Source: Kitasatospora sp. NBC_00374 (GTDB lineage Bacteria > Actinomycetota > Actinomycetes > Streptomycetales > Streptomycetaceae). From it: a stretch of 64,000 nucleotides of DNA. The position numbers and the translations under genes are program-made. How positions within the stretch are numbered: position 1 is the stretch's first letter; every line of letters starts with the position of its first letter. Where the stretch lies: the NCBI RefSeq assembly GCF_041434935.1, contig NZ_CP107964.1:496001-560000 (forward strand), written 5' to 3'. This document shows, piece after piece, positions 17,356-25,550 of this stretch. The notes beneath the pieces are model-generated. The model was not told the origin of the DNA. It was given only the letters and a program-made list of their open reading frames with translations, and did no database searches.

Positions 17356-18261
17356 TCAGCGGGCGTCGACGACCGGGTTGGCGAGGGTGCCGATCCGTTC
17401 GATGGTGGCCTCGACCAGGTCGCCCGGCTGGAGGAACTGCGGCGGCACGTGGCCGGCGCCGACGCCGGAGGGTGAGCCGGTGGCGATGACGTCGCCGGGC
17501 TCCAGGGTCACCCCGGAGGAGATGTCGGCGATCAGCCGCTGGATCCTGAACAGCATGTGCCGGGTGTTGGAGTCCTGCTTGGTGTCTCCGTTGACGCGCA
17601 GCGACAGGTCGAGGTTCTGCGGGTCGGGGATCTCGTCTGCGGTGACCACGGCCGGGCCGAAGGGGGCGTAGGAGTCCTGGCCCTTGGAGAAGAACCACTG
17701 ACCGGAACGGCGCTGGTCGCGGGCGCTGATGTCGTTGACGATGCTGTAGCCGAAGACGTGGTCCATCGCGTCCTCCTCGGCGACGCGGGAGGCGGTGGTG
17801 CCGATGACGACGGCGAGTTCGCACTCCCAGTCGAGCTGCTTGGTCAGGTGGGCGTTGTGCAGGATCGGCTGTCCGGGCCCGGTGACGGCGGTGGCCGGCT
17901 TGGAGAACAGCACCGGGCGGTCGGGGAGTTCGCGGTCGGTGTCCAGGGTGCGGTGGGACTCGGCGACGTGCTCGACGTAGTTCAGCCCGACGCCGATGAT
18001 CTTGCCGGGGCGCAGCGGAGCCAGCAGGGTGACGTCGGCGAGGTCGTGGACGGCGCCGGCCGGGATCTCGCCCTGGAGCAGGGCGCGGGCCGCGTCGAGG
18101 GCCGGCGCTCCGGCCTGGACGACGGAGAGCAGGTCGCCGGGCAGGTCGGTGCCGGCCGCCCGGGCCAGGGCGGCGAGGTCGACCACGCGGTCGCCGAGCT
18201 GGGCGCCGAGGCGGGCGGGCGCCTCGCTCGTGTCGTTCGGGGTGTAGGTGACCAGGCGCAT
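17356..18261 (-). CDS. FAH-family hydrolase (maleylpyruvate/fumarylpyruvate hydrolase candidate)
   Basis: A 301-residue fumarylacetoacetate hydrolase superfamily enzyme. The N-terminal lead-in (MRLVTYTPNDT) precedes the catalytic fold with IGVGLNYVEHVAESH, LFSKPATAVTGPGQPI, metal ligands in WECELAVVIG, VFGYSIVNDISARDQ and the closing TGSPSGVGAG. It hydrolyses a C-C bond next to a keto group. Within a gentisate pathway the substrate would be maleylpyruvate or fumarylpyruvate, giving pyruvate. Known maleylpyruvate hydrolases belong to this superfamily. No glutathione- or mycothiol-dependent isomerase gene is present in the cluster, which favours direct hydrolysis. AAGGAG precedes the ATG. Confidence 0.85.
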   Translation of the reverse strand: MRLVTYTPNDTSEAPARLGAQLGDRVVDLAALARAAGTDLPGDLLSVVQAGAPALDAARALLQGEIPAGAVHDLADVTLLAPLRPGKIIGVGLNYVEHVAESHRTLDTDRELPDRPVLFSKPATAVTGPGQPILHNAHLTKQLDWECELAVVIGTTASRVAEEDAMDHVFGYSIVNDISARDQRRSGQWFFSKGQDSYAPFGPAVVTADEIPDPQNLDLSLRVNGDTKQDSNTRHMLFRIQRLIADISSGVTLEPGDVIATGSPSGVGAGHVPPQFLQPGDLVEATIERIGTLANPVVDAR

Positions 18262-18404
18262 GGTGGCTCCTTGCGGTGACTCGGTCGGGAGGCTGAGGCG
18301 GGGTGAGTGGGTGGGGTGGGCCGGCGGTCCCCGGTCCGCAGTGGTGGACCGGGGGCGCCGGCCCGGCCGGGACGACGGTGCAGGACGGATCGTCTCCGGA
18401 AGCA

Positions 18405-18469
18405 CCGCCGCGCGGCCGGTCCGGGCCCGAGCCCTCGTTCGGGCCGGACCGGTCGTGACCGCGCGGCGG
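18405..18469 (-). terminator. Long stem-loop between dioxygenase and FAH genes
   Basis: Outer arms 18405-18415 and 18459-18469 (CCGCCGCGCGG / CCGCGCGGCGG) are perfect. Inner arms 18416-18430 and 18438-18452 pair with one bulge around a 7-base loop. It begins seven bases after the dioxygenase stop, inside the operon, so it probably attenuates or stabilises the transcript rather than fully ending it. Confidence 0.6.
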
Positions 18470-18475
18470 CACGCT

Positions 18476-19597
18476 CTAACGGCCGTCCGGCGGGACGGGC
18501 TGGTGGCCGTCGTTGTCGGTGTAGGCCTCTTCGCGCTGGAAGCCGAGCGAGCGCATGACCGGGAAGTCGTTGAAGGAGAACAGGCAGGCGTCCTCGGACG
18601 GGTCGAGGTTCGCGTGCTCGTGCCACGCCCAGGACGGGACGCAGAACATGTCGCCCTGCCGCCACTCGAAGCGCCGCCCCGCGACCACCGACACGCCGTG
18701 CCCCTTGGCCGCGGTGTAGATCACCGATCCGGTGTGGCGGTGGGCCTTGGTGGCCTGTCCGGGGCGCAGCAGCTGGATGTGGGCGCCCATGGTCGGCATG
18801 ACCGGTCCGCCGGTGAGGGGGTTGGTGTACTCCATGATCACGCCGTCGTACGGGGAGCCCTCGACGGCCTTCGCCAGGTTGAGCAGGGAGTGGTAGGTCG
18901 GCTCCCACGGGAAGCCGAAGACCGGCGAGTACGGGCGGGTCCACTTCTCCATGCCGTACGGCAGCAGGTTGGTGCCGTAGCTGAGGACGGAGGAGTTGAC
19001 GACCTTTCCGGGTACCTGGTACAGCTCGGGGTGGACCTCGTAGAAGCCCGCGTCGAGGGCGTTGACCAGGGGGATGTCGAGGCCGTCCTGCCAGATGACG
19101 GGGGTGTCGGCGGACTCGTTGCCGTGCTCGTGCCAGGTGCCGTTGGGGGTGATGGCGAAGTCCCTGGGGCCGACCTTGAGCTTCTGGCCGTCGACGATGG
19201 TCCAGGCGCCGGTGCCCTCGTGGACGAAGCGCAGGGCGGCGGCCTGGTGGCGGTGGGCGGTCATGGCCTCGCCGGGGCCCATGATCTGCAGCCCGGTGTA
19301 GAGCAGGCCGACGGCCGCGCTGACGTCCCTGCGGCCGGGGTTGACCAGCATGACCACCCGGCGGCCGGCGTCGTCGGCCTTCACCAGCGGCAGCGCCTTG
19401 TGGACGAGCGGGCGCAGCTCCTCGTAGCGCCACAGCACCGGTACGGACTTGGGCTGCGGGTACCAGGGCTCGATGTCGTTGGCCACGGTCCACAGGGCGC
19501 CCGCGTCGAGCTTGGCCAACTCGTCGTAGTAGGCGAGGAGTTCGGGGCTGTCAAAGACGCGGGCCCGGCCGAGCCGGTTGTCGTCGTGGGTGGTCAC
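18476..19597 (-). CDS. sdgD: Gentisate 1,2-dioxygenase-like bicupin
   Basis: A 373-residue, two-cupin ring-cleavage dioxygenase of the gentisate/1-hydroxy-2-naphthoate family. Cupin 1 has HRHQAAALRFVHEG (iron ligands) and ITPNGTWHEHGN. Cupin 2 has HRHTGSVIYTAAKGHG and VPSWAWHEHAN. It would use Fe(II) and O2 to open gentisate to maleylpyruvate. The true start is GTG at 19597, preceded by AAGGAGG and overlapping the nitrilase stop by four bases (GTGA), so translation is coupled; the longer frame 5' of it is not family sequence. The symbol follows the salicylate cluster described in Streptomyces and rests on context. Confidence 0.85.
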   Translation of the reverse strand: MTTHDDNRLGRARVFDSPELLAYYDELAKLDAGALWTVANDIEPWYPQPKSVPVLWRYEELRPLVHKALPLVKADDAGRRVVMLVNPGRRDVSAAVGLLYTGLQIMGPGEAMTAHRHQAAALRFVHEGTGAWTIVDGQKLKVGPRDFAITPNGTWHEHGNESADTPVIWQDGLDIPLVNALDAGFYEVHPELYQVPGKVVNSSVLSYGTNLLPYGMEKWTRPYSPVFGFPWEPTYHSLLNLAKAVEGSPYDGVIMEYTNPLTGGPVMPTMGAHIQLLRPGQATKAHRHTGSVIYTAAKGHGVSVVAGRRFEWRQGDMFCVPSWAWHEHANLDPSEDACLFSFNDFPVMRSLGFQREEAYTDNDGHQPVPPDGR

Positions 19598-20598
19598 GCT
19601 TCCTCCTTCGGTGCGGAAGGTGCGGGCTCCGGCGGCGGCGGAGCGGTGAACGTCAACGGGTTGCGCGGACGGTTGTCGACCTGGAGCTGGAAGACGTCGA
19701 AGCGGTTGTAGTGGCCGATGATGTCGTGCATCTGCTTGGGCTGGATGCACCTGGCGAGGTCGATCTCGGCGTAGACGATGCCCTCGTCGTCGATCAGCGG
19801 CTCGGTGACCGGACGGCCGTCGGGGCCGAAGATGCCGGACAGGGCGCTGCGCGGGCGGGCGAGCATCTTGCGGATCTCCGCGTCGTCGCCCGCGACCTGA
19901 TCGACGATGTCCGCCGAGATCGTCGAGCAGGCCACCACCGAGAAGACCTTGCCCTCGAAGCAGTGGGCCGCCGTGCGGACCGCGATGGCCTCCGCCATGT
20001 CGTAGTCCTCCGGGCCGACCGGCAGGGCGATGTAGCTTGCGGCGTGGACGAGTTCGCCCTGGGCGAGGAGGGTGAAGCGGGCCAGGGTGTTGGTGTTCTC
20101 GCCGCAGGCGAGCACCCCGAGCGGGCCGATCGGGGTCTGGTGGACCTTCAGCGAGCTGCCGTCGCCGCCCGTCCAGGTGAGCTTCTCGGCCCAGGTCGGC
20201 ACCAGCTTGCGGTGCACGCCGACGAGTTCGCCGTCGGGGCCGATGGTCAGCAGGGTGTTGTACAGGACGCCCAGGCTGTGCGCGCCGCGCTCGTTGACGC
20301 CGATCACCACGGTCACGCCGTGCCTGCGGGCCGCGTCGCGCAGGGCGTCCACGTGCGGGCCCGGTACGTCGACGGAGGAGCGGTAGAGCTTCTCGAACCA
20401 GGGCGAGCCCTGGACGGGGTTCATCGTCCAGTTCCAGTAGGGGTATCCGGGGACGAACACCTCGGGGAGGACGATCAGCGAGGCGCCGTGGCCGGCCGCC
20501 TCGCCGATCAGGGAGACGGCTTTCTCGACGGTCGCGGCGGCGTCCAGGTAGACCGGGGACGCCTGGACGGCGGCCGCGGTGAATCGGGGCAGGTCCAT
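19594..20598 (-). CDS. Nitrilase-superfamily hydrolase
   Basis: A 334-residue carbon-nitrogen hydrolase with the Glu-Lys-Cys triad: Glu46 in VLPEVFVPGYPYWN, Lys131 in HRKLVPTWAEK, and Cys165 in LACGENTNTLARF. Length and the PYWN and GENTN segments suit true nitrilases (nitrile to acid plus ammonia) rather than amidases. It is embedded in the salicylate/gentisate operon, with GGAGG before its ATG and a four-base overlap with the dioxygenase. A plausible role is to make the hydroxybenzoate substrate from an aromatic nitrile such as 2-hydroxybenzonitrile. That is inference, and an amide substrate is possible. Confidence 0.85.
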   Translation of the reverse strand: MDLPRFTAAAVQASPVYLDAAATVEKAVSLIGEAAGHGASLIVLPEVFVPGYPYWNWTMNPVQGSPWFEKLYRSSVDVPGPHVDALRDAARRHGVTVVIGVNERGAHSLGVLYNTLLTIGPDGELVGVHRKLVPTWAEKLTWTGGDGSSLKVHQTPIGPLGVLACGENTNTLARFTLLAQGELVHAASYIALPVGPEDYDMAEAIAVRTAAHCFEGKVFSVVACSTISADIVDQVAGDDAEIRKMLARPRSALSGIFGPDGRPVTEPLIDDEGIVYAEIDLARCIQPKQMHDIIGHYNRFDVFQLQVDNRPRNPLTFTAPPPPEPAPSAPKEEA

Positions 20599-20630
20599 GA
20601 GTTCCTCCGTTTCCGGATCAGAAGGGCGGG

Positions 20631-23003
20631 TCAGCGGGGGGACGTGACCGCGAGCGGCCGGGCCGGGGCCGCCGGCAGCCACCGCCGGTGGACGGGGGCG
20701 GCCTCCTCGCGCAGCAGTTGCAGCCGCGGCGCGACGCGGTCGGCGCGCGGTCCGGCAGGCTTGCGGCTGCCGGCCCGCCACGGCTCGGGCCAGCGGGCGG
20801 CGGGCCCGCGGTAGCCCTGCTCCGCCGCGGCGTGCAGCGTCCACATCGGGTCCCACAGGTGGGCGCGGCCCACCGCGACGAGGTCCGCGCGGCCCGCGAG
20901 GATGATCGAGTTGGCGTCGTCGTAGGTGGAGATGGCGCCGACCGCGACGGTGGGGATGCCGGTGGTGTTGCGGATCAGGTCGGCGAACGGGGTCTGGTAG
21001 CTGCGTCCGTACGGCGGCTGCTGGTGCGCGACGACCTCGCCGGTGGAGACGTCCACGGCGTCGGCTCCCCCGGTGGCCAGGGCGCGGCAGATCTCGACCG
21101 CCTCGGCCTCGGTGGTGCCGCCCTTCGCCCAGTCGCTCGCCGAGATCCGGACGAGGACCGGCTTTCCGGCCGGCCAGGCGGCGCGGACGGCCGCCAGCAC
21201 CTCCAGCGGGAAGCGCAGCCGGCCTTCGAGGCTGCCGCCGTAGGCGTCGGTGCGCCGGTTGGTCAGCGGGGACAGGAAGCCGGACACCAGGTGGCCGTGG
21301 CCGAACTGGAGCTCCAGGACGTCGAATCCGGCCCGGTCGGCGCGCGCCGCCGCCTCGGCGAAGGCGGCGGTGACGGCCGCCAGGTCGGCGCGGGTGGCCT
21401 CGCGCGGCACGGGGTGGGTCTCGTCCCACGCGAGTGCCGACGCGGCCAGGGTCGGCCAGCCGTCCCCGCCCAGCGGCAGGCCGACCCCGTCCGGACCGGG
21501 CACCGCGGTGGATCCGCGGCGTCCGGCGTGGGTGAGCTGGATGCCCAGCGGTGTGTCGCAGACGCTGCGGACGGCCTGGACGATCGACGTCCAGCCGGCC
21601 TCCTGCCGGTCGTCCCAGAGACCGGGGCAGCCGGCCGTGGCGCGACCCTCGGGGCTGACGGCCGTCATGCCGGCGAACACCAGGCCGGCTCCGCCGAGGG
21701 CCTGGGCGGCGAGCTGGGCGTGCTCGAACCCGCCGGGCCGGCCGTCCACGGCCGTGAAGGTCGCCAGTGGCGGCACCACGATGCGGTTGCGCAGGGTCAG
21801 ACCGCCGAGCCGCAGCGGCCGGAACATCGGCGGGACCGCGGCCCCGCTCCCGTCGAAGGCGGCGTCGACCGCGTCGACGAAGGCGGTGTCGCGCTCGCGC
21901 AGGTTGCCGTAGGTGACGCGGCGGCTGCGGGTGAGCAGGTTGAAGGCGAACTGGTCGACGTCCTGGCCGGTGTACCGGCCGATGCTCTCGAACCACTCCA
22001 GACTGGCCTGGGCGGCCCGCTGCGTGGACTCGACGACCGGCCTGCGCTCGGCCTCGTAGGCGGCCAGCGCCCCGGCGACCGTGGGGTGTTCGTGCAGGCT
22101 CGCGGCGAGCGCGAGGGCGTCCTCCATGGCGAGCTTGGTTCCCGAGCCGATCGAGAAGTGCGCCGTGTGCGCCGCGTCGCCGAGCAGCACCACGTTCTCG
22201 TGCCGCCAGGAGGCATTGCGGACGGTGGTGAAGCGGATCCACTTCGACGCGTTCGGGATCAGCCGGTGGCCGTCGAGGTGGTCGGCGAAGATCTCCTCGC
22301 ACCGGCGCACACTCTCCAGGTCGCTGTCACCGCGGGCGAACTCCCGGTCGGCGAGGGCCTCGAAGCCGGCGCGGCGCCAGGCGTCCTCCGCGATCTCCAC
22401 GATGAAGGTGCTGCGCGTCTCGTCGAACGGGTACGCGTGGACCTGCACGGCACCGAAGTCCCGCTCCTCGACGATGAAGGTGAACGCCTCGAAGACCCGG
22501 TCGGTGGCCAGCCACATGTAGCGGCAGGTCCGCTCGTCCAGATCGGTGCCGAAGCTGTCCGAACAGGTCGCGCGGGTCGGGGAGCGGACGCCGTCCGCCG
22601 CGACCACCAGGTCGTACGCGGCGGACAGCTCCTCCACCGGCGGCGCCTGCGTGCTGTAGCGGACGTCGACGCCGAGCGCGGCGCAACGCTCCTGCAGGAT
22701 CGCGCGGAGCCTGTTGCGGTCCAGGGCGGCGAACCCGTGCCCGCCGGAGGTGCGGACCTTACCGCGGTAGCAGACGTCGATGTCGCTCCACCGCGCGAAG
22801 CGGCCCGACATCGCGGCGAACACCTCGGGGTCGGCCTGGGCGATCCCGTCCAGCGTCTCGTCGGAGAAGACGACCCCGAAGCCGAACGCGTCGCCCTGGG
22901 CGTTGCGCTCCCACACCGTGATGTCCCACGCCGGGGAGAGCTGCTTGGCCAGAGCGGCGAAGTACAGGCCGCCCGGCCCTCCCCCGATGACTGCTACGCG
23001 CAT
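20631..23003 (-). CDS. sdgC: Salicylyl-CoA 5-hydroxylase: FAD monooxygenase fused to OYE-type reductase domain
   Basis: A 790-residue fusion. Residues 1-390 form a PHBH-type FAD monooxygenase (VIGGGPGGLYFAALAKQ for ADP binding, LLGDAAHTAHFSIGSGTKLA for FAD ribityl binding). Residues 400-760 form an Old Yellow Enzyme-type FMN domain (MFRPLRLGGLTLRNRIVVPP, QLTHAGRRGS, ELQFGHGHLVSGFLSPLTN, RTDAYGGSLEGRLRFPLEV). This architecture is known for salicylyl-CoA 5-hydroxylase and for 2-aminobenzoyl-CoA monooxygenase/reductase. The neighbouring gentisate dioxygenase favours the former, producing gentisyl-CoA. The ATG at 23003 has GGAGG upstream. A probable internal promoter with spaced inverted repeats lies in the 81 bases before it. 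Confidence 0.88.
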   Translation of the reverse strand: MRVAVIGGGPGGLYFAALAKQLSPAWDITVWERNAQGDAFGFGVVFSDETLDGIAQADPEVFAAMSGRFARWSDIDVCYRGKVRTSGGHGFAALDRNRLRAILQERCAALGVDVRYSTQAPPVEELSAAYDLVVAADGVRSPTRATCSDSFGTDLDERTCRYMWLATDRVFEAFTFIVEERDFGAVQVHAYPFDETRSTFIVEIAEDAWRRAGFEALADREFARGDSDLESVRRCEEIFADHLDGHRLIPNASKWIRFTTVRNASWRHENVVLLGDAAHTAHFSIGSGTKLAMEDALALAASLHEHPTVAGALAAYEAERRPVVESTQRAAQASLEWFESIGRYTGQDVDQFAFNLLTRSRRVTYGNLRERDTAFVDAVDAAFDGSGAAVPPMFRPLRLGGLTLRNRIVVPPLATFTAVDGRPGGFEHAQLAAQALGGAGLVFAGMTAVSPEGRATAGCPGLWDDRQEAGWTSIVQAVRSVCDTPLGIQLTHAGRRGSTAVPGPDGVGLPLGGDGWPTLAASALAWDETHPVPREATRADLAAVTAAFAEAAARADRAGFDVLELQFGHGHLVSGFLSPLTNRRTDAYGGSLEGRLRFPLEVLAAVRAAWPAGKPVLVRISASDWAKGGTTEAEAVEICRALATGGADAVDVSTGEVVAHQQPPYGRSYQTPFADLIRNTTGIPTVAVGAISTYDDANSIILAGRADLVAVGRAHLWDPMWTLHAAAEQGYRGPAARWPEPWRAGSRKPAGPRADRVAPRLQLLREEAAPVHRRWLPAAPARPLAVTSPR

Positions 23004-23032
23004 GAAGGTCCTCCAGTGGTTCTGTGACACTC

Positions 23033-23079
23033 AAGATATTGCGCAAATATGTCGATCGTCAAGACGCCGCGATATTCTT
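23033..23079 (-). promoter_or_regulatory. Probable sdgC promoter flanked by AAG-type half-sites
   Basis: On the minus strand TTGACG (23057-23062) and a TATCTT-like -10 (23033-23038) are about 17-18 bp apart. A CAAGAATATC half-site lies upstream of -35, and its inverted counterpart ending ATATCTTG overlaps -10. A further near-palindrome, ATATTGCGCAAATAT, sits at 23036-23050. The layout matches the promoter before the CoA ligase. Confidence 0.55.
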
Positions 23080-23084
23080 GGCGC

Positions 23085-23570
23085 TCAGTCGGTGTACGAC
23101 TCCGGGCGCTGCGGGCCGGACTCGGTGAGCCTGCTGCGCGTCCCCTCGGGCCAGGGCGCGGTGCCCTTGGCCGTCGCGGCGGAGTGGACGACCGACATCC
23201 GCCCCGCCGCGGCACGCCCCTCGGGACCGTGCACGTCGAAGGCGTAGTGCAGCGAGGACGCACCGACCCGGTGGACCCGGAAGTCGATCCGGACGACGTC
23301 CCCGAACCAGAGCCGCTCCAGGTAGTCCGCCTCGAAGTGGACCCGGGGGATGCTGCCGAACAGGTCGCCGAGGCCGAGGCGGCGCAGCAGGACCGCCTCC
23401 GCCGCCTCGGCCCAGCGCAGCACGGAGGAGAAGTGGTAGTGGCCGGCGGCGTCGGTGTCCGACCACTCGACCTTCCGCTCGATCACCACGCTGGGCAGAG
23501 CCGCGGCGGCGGGGCCGCCCCCTTCCACGGCCTCGGCGGCTTCGGCTTCCCGGGGTGCGGGACGGTCCAT
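23085..23570 (-). CDS. 4HBT-type acyl-CoA thioesterase
   Basis: A 161-residue hotdog-fold protein. After a 25-residue Ala-rich lead, the domain starts VVIERKVEWSDTDAAGHYHF, matching the 4-hydroxybenzoyl-CoA thioesterase family, where the Asp in the WxDTDxxGHxxF segment is catalytic. PRVHFEADYLERLWFGDVV is the central helix-strand turn. It would hydrolyse gentisyl-CoA (or rescue stalled salicylyl-CoA) to the free acid for the ring-cleaving dioxygenase. AGGA precedes the ATG. It lies between the ligase and hydroxylase genes, exactly where the pathway needs it. Confidence 0.85.
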   Translation of the reverse strand: MDRPAPREAEAAEAVEGGGPAAAALPSVVIERKVEWSDTDAAGHYHFSSVLRWAEAAEAVLLRRLGLGDLFGSIPRVHFEADYLERLWFGDVVRIDFRVHRVGASSLHYAFDVHGPEGRAAAGRMSVVHSAATAKGTAPWPEGTRSRLTESGPQRPESYTD

Positions 23571-23635
23571 GACGGTTCCTCTCAACGGTGGGACTGCCGC
23601 CGGCGGGCCCGGCGGGGCAGCGGGAGGATGCGGGG

Positions 23636-25258
23636 TCAGCGGCCGGCGTGCGCCCAGCGCCGGAGTTCGGCGCGGTGGAGCTTGCCACTGGAGTTGCGCG
23701 GCAGGACCTCGACGAACTCGACCGCGCGCGGGTACTTGTAGGGGGCGATGGCCTGCTTGACGAAGTCCTGCAGCGCCTTCGCGGTCCGCGGGTCGGCGGC
23801 GGCGCCCGCCCGCAGGACCACGTACGCCTTGACGATCGCGCCGCGGCTCTCGTCGGGCGCGCCGACGACGGCGCAGTCGACCACGTCGGGGTGGGCGATC
23901 AGGGCCTGCTCGACCTCCGGGCCGGCGATGTTGTAACCGGAGGACACGATCATGTCGTCGCTGCGGGCCTGGTACCAGAAGTAGCCCTCGCCGTCGCGGA
24001 CATAGGTGTCGCCGGTGACGTTCCACCCGTCCCGCACGTAGACGCTCTGGCGTTCGTCGTCCAGGTACCGGCAGCCGGTCGGACCCTTGACCGCGAGCAG
24101 TCCGGGCCGGCCGTCGGGCACGGGTGCGCCGTCCTCGTCCAGGACCGTCGCCCGGAAGCCGGGCACCGGCCTGCCGGTGGCACCCGGCCTGATGTCGCCG
24201 TCGGCGGCGGAGATGAACACGTGCAGCATCTCCGTCGCGCCGATGCCGTCGATCAGGCGCAGCCCGGTCTCCCGGTGGAAGGCCTCCCAGACGGCGGCCG
24301 GAAGCGGCTCGCCCGCCGACACGCAGCGGCGCAGCCCGCGCAGCCGGTCGGCGAGACCCGCCGCCAGGATCGCCCGGTAGGCGGTCGGCGCGGTGAACAG
24401 CACGCTCACGCCGTGCTCAGCGACCAGGTCCGCGAGCTGGTCGGGGGTGGCCTGCTCCACCAGGAGCGTGGCCGCGCCGACGCGCAGCGGGAAGACCACC
24501 AGGCCGCCGAGGCCGAAGGTGAAGGCCAGCGGCGGCGTCCCGGCGAACAGGTCCTCGGGTTCGGGCCGCACGATGTGCCGCGAGAAGGTGTCGGCGTTGG
24601 CCAGCACGTCCCGGTGGAAGTGCAGCGTCGCCTTGGGCCGACCGGTGGTGCCGGAGGTGAAGGCGATCAGCGCCACGTCGTCGGCGGCGGTGTCGACGGC
24701 GGCGAACACCGCGTCCTTGGCGGCGCAGCGACGCGTCAGGTCGTCCGCGGCCGAACCGCCGTAGGGGACGACGGTGAGACCCGGCGTCTCGGCCGCCTCG
24801 ACCGCGTCGAGGAAGCGGTGGTCGCACAGCGCCACGACCGGCCTGCTGATCTCGTGCAGGGAACTGATCTCGGAGGCCCGCAGGAGCGGCATCGTGGTCA
24901 CCACCACGCCGCCGGCCTTCAGCACGCCCAGCCAGCAGGCGACCAGCCAGGGGTTGTTGGGGCCGCGCAGCAGGACGCGGTTGCCCGGCACCAGGCCCAG
25001 ATCCTCGGTGAGCACCTGGGCGACCTGGTCGGACCGGCGCCGGAGCGCACCGTAACTCCACTCCTGGGTGGGCGTGAGCAGGCAGCGGCGGTCCGGACCC
25101 CACCGCTCGACGGCCTCGTCGACCAGGACGCGCGCGCAGTTCAGGCGGTCCGGGTAGTGGAGTTCGGGCAGATCGAAGAGCAGGTCCGGCCACTGCTCGG
25201 CCGGCGGCAGGCGGTCGCGACAGAACGTGTCGACATGAGCGGAAGGGGAGAGCTCCAT
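23636..25258 (-). CDS. Acyl-CoA synthetase (probable salicylate-CoA ligase)
   Basis: A 540-residue ANL-superfamily adenylate-forming enzyme. Motifs in order are the P-loop IAFTSGTTGRPKA, GTPPLAFTFGLGGLVVFPLR, DGIGATEMLHVF (A5 region), GWNVTGDTYVRDGEGYFWY (A7) and the C-terminal lysine motif PRNSSGKLHR (A10). This spacing is typical of benzoate- and 2-aminobenzoate-CoA ligases. It would activate salicylate to salicylyl-CoA, the first committed step. It is the first gene of the minus-strand operon, with its own promoter about 35-60 bases upstream of the ATG. GAGAGG precedes the ATG at 25258. Anthranilate or benzoate are alternative substrates. Confidence 0.85.
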   Translation of the reverse strand: MELSPSAHVDTFCRDRLPPAEQWPDLLFDLPELHYPDRLNCARVLVDEAVERWGPDRRCLLTPTQEWSYGALRRRSDQVAQVLTEDLGLVPGNRVLLRGPNNPWLVACWLGVLKAGGVVVTTMPLLRASEISSLHEISRPVVALCDHRFLDAVEAAETPGLTVVPYGGSAADDLTRRCAAKDAVFAAVDTAADDVALIAFTSGTTGRPKATLHFHRDVLANADTFSRHIVRPEPEDLFAGTPPLAFTFGLGGLVVFPLRVGAATLLVEQATPDQLADLVAEHGVSVLFTAPTAYRAILAAGLADRLRGLRRCVSAGEPLPAAVWEAFHRETGLRLIDGIGATEMLHVFISAADGDIRPGATGRPVPGFRATVLDEDGAPVPDGRPGLLAVKGPTGCRYLDDERQSVYVRDGWNVTGDTYVRDGEGYFWYQARSDDMIVSSGYNIAGPEVEQALIAHPDVVDCAVVGAPDESRGAIVKAYVVLRAGAAADPRTAKALQDFVKQAIAPYKYPRAVEFVEVLPRNSSGKLHRAELRRWAHAGR

Positions 25259-25292
25259 GGGCGGCACCTCTCGGATCAGCGGGGAGTGAGGC

Positions 25293-25336
25293 AAGTATGG
25301 CGCTCTCCTGACGACAGTCAACACTTCTGCATACTT
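25293..25336 (-). promoter_or_regulatory. Promoter of the aromatic operon with AAGTATG-N30-CATACTT
   Basis: Perfect 7-base inverted half-sites at 25293-25299 and 25330-25336 are separated by 30 bp. On the minus strand a TTGACT -35 (25316-25321) and an ATACTT -10 (25293-25298) are 17 bp apart, so one half-site covers -10 and the other lies just upstream of -35. A PaaX-type repressor bound here would block RNA polymerase. Confidence 0.65.
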
Positions 25337-25430
25337 CTACCCCAGGGAATCTCGCCGACATGCCCCGTCATTGCAGGGGCGGCGCGAACTCGTCGACCGA
25401 CAAGGGGCTTTGGGGTCACTTCCGCCGGGG

Positions 25431-25446
25431 GGTTACACGTGTTATC
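25431..25446. promoter_or_regulatory. Palindromic operator site 2 (core ACACGTGT)
   Basis: GGTTACACGTGTTATC lies 105 bases before the esterase ATG, in the gap between it and the divergent ligase operon. Seven consecutive positions on the right (GTGTTATC region) match site 1 when that is read on the other strand. Confidence 0.65.
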
Positions 25447-25550
25447 TTGCACGCGACGGGAGATCGACTCAAGGGTCCGCCCGCAGGAAATGTCCGATTC
25501 GTTCTTTCATTCGAGGAGCCGCCTTGACCGAGTCGCCGCAGGAGACCGAG

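Noticed and set aside
24214..24224. AACACGTGCAG inside the CoA ligase gene
   Set aside because: It lies within conserved coding sequence (LHVF region) and matches only half of the palindrome.
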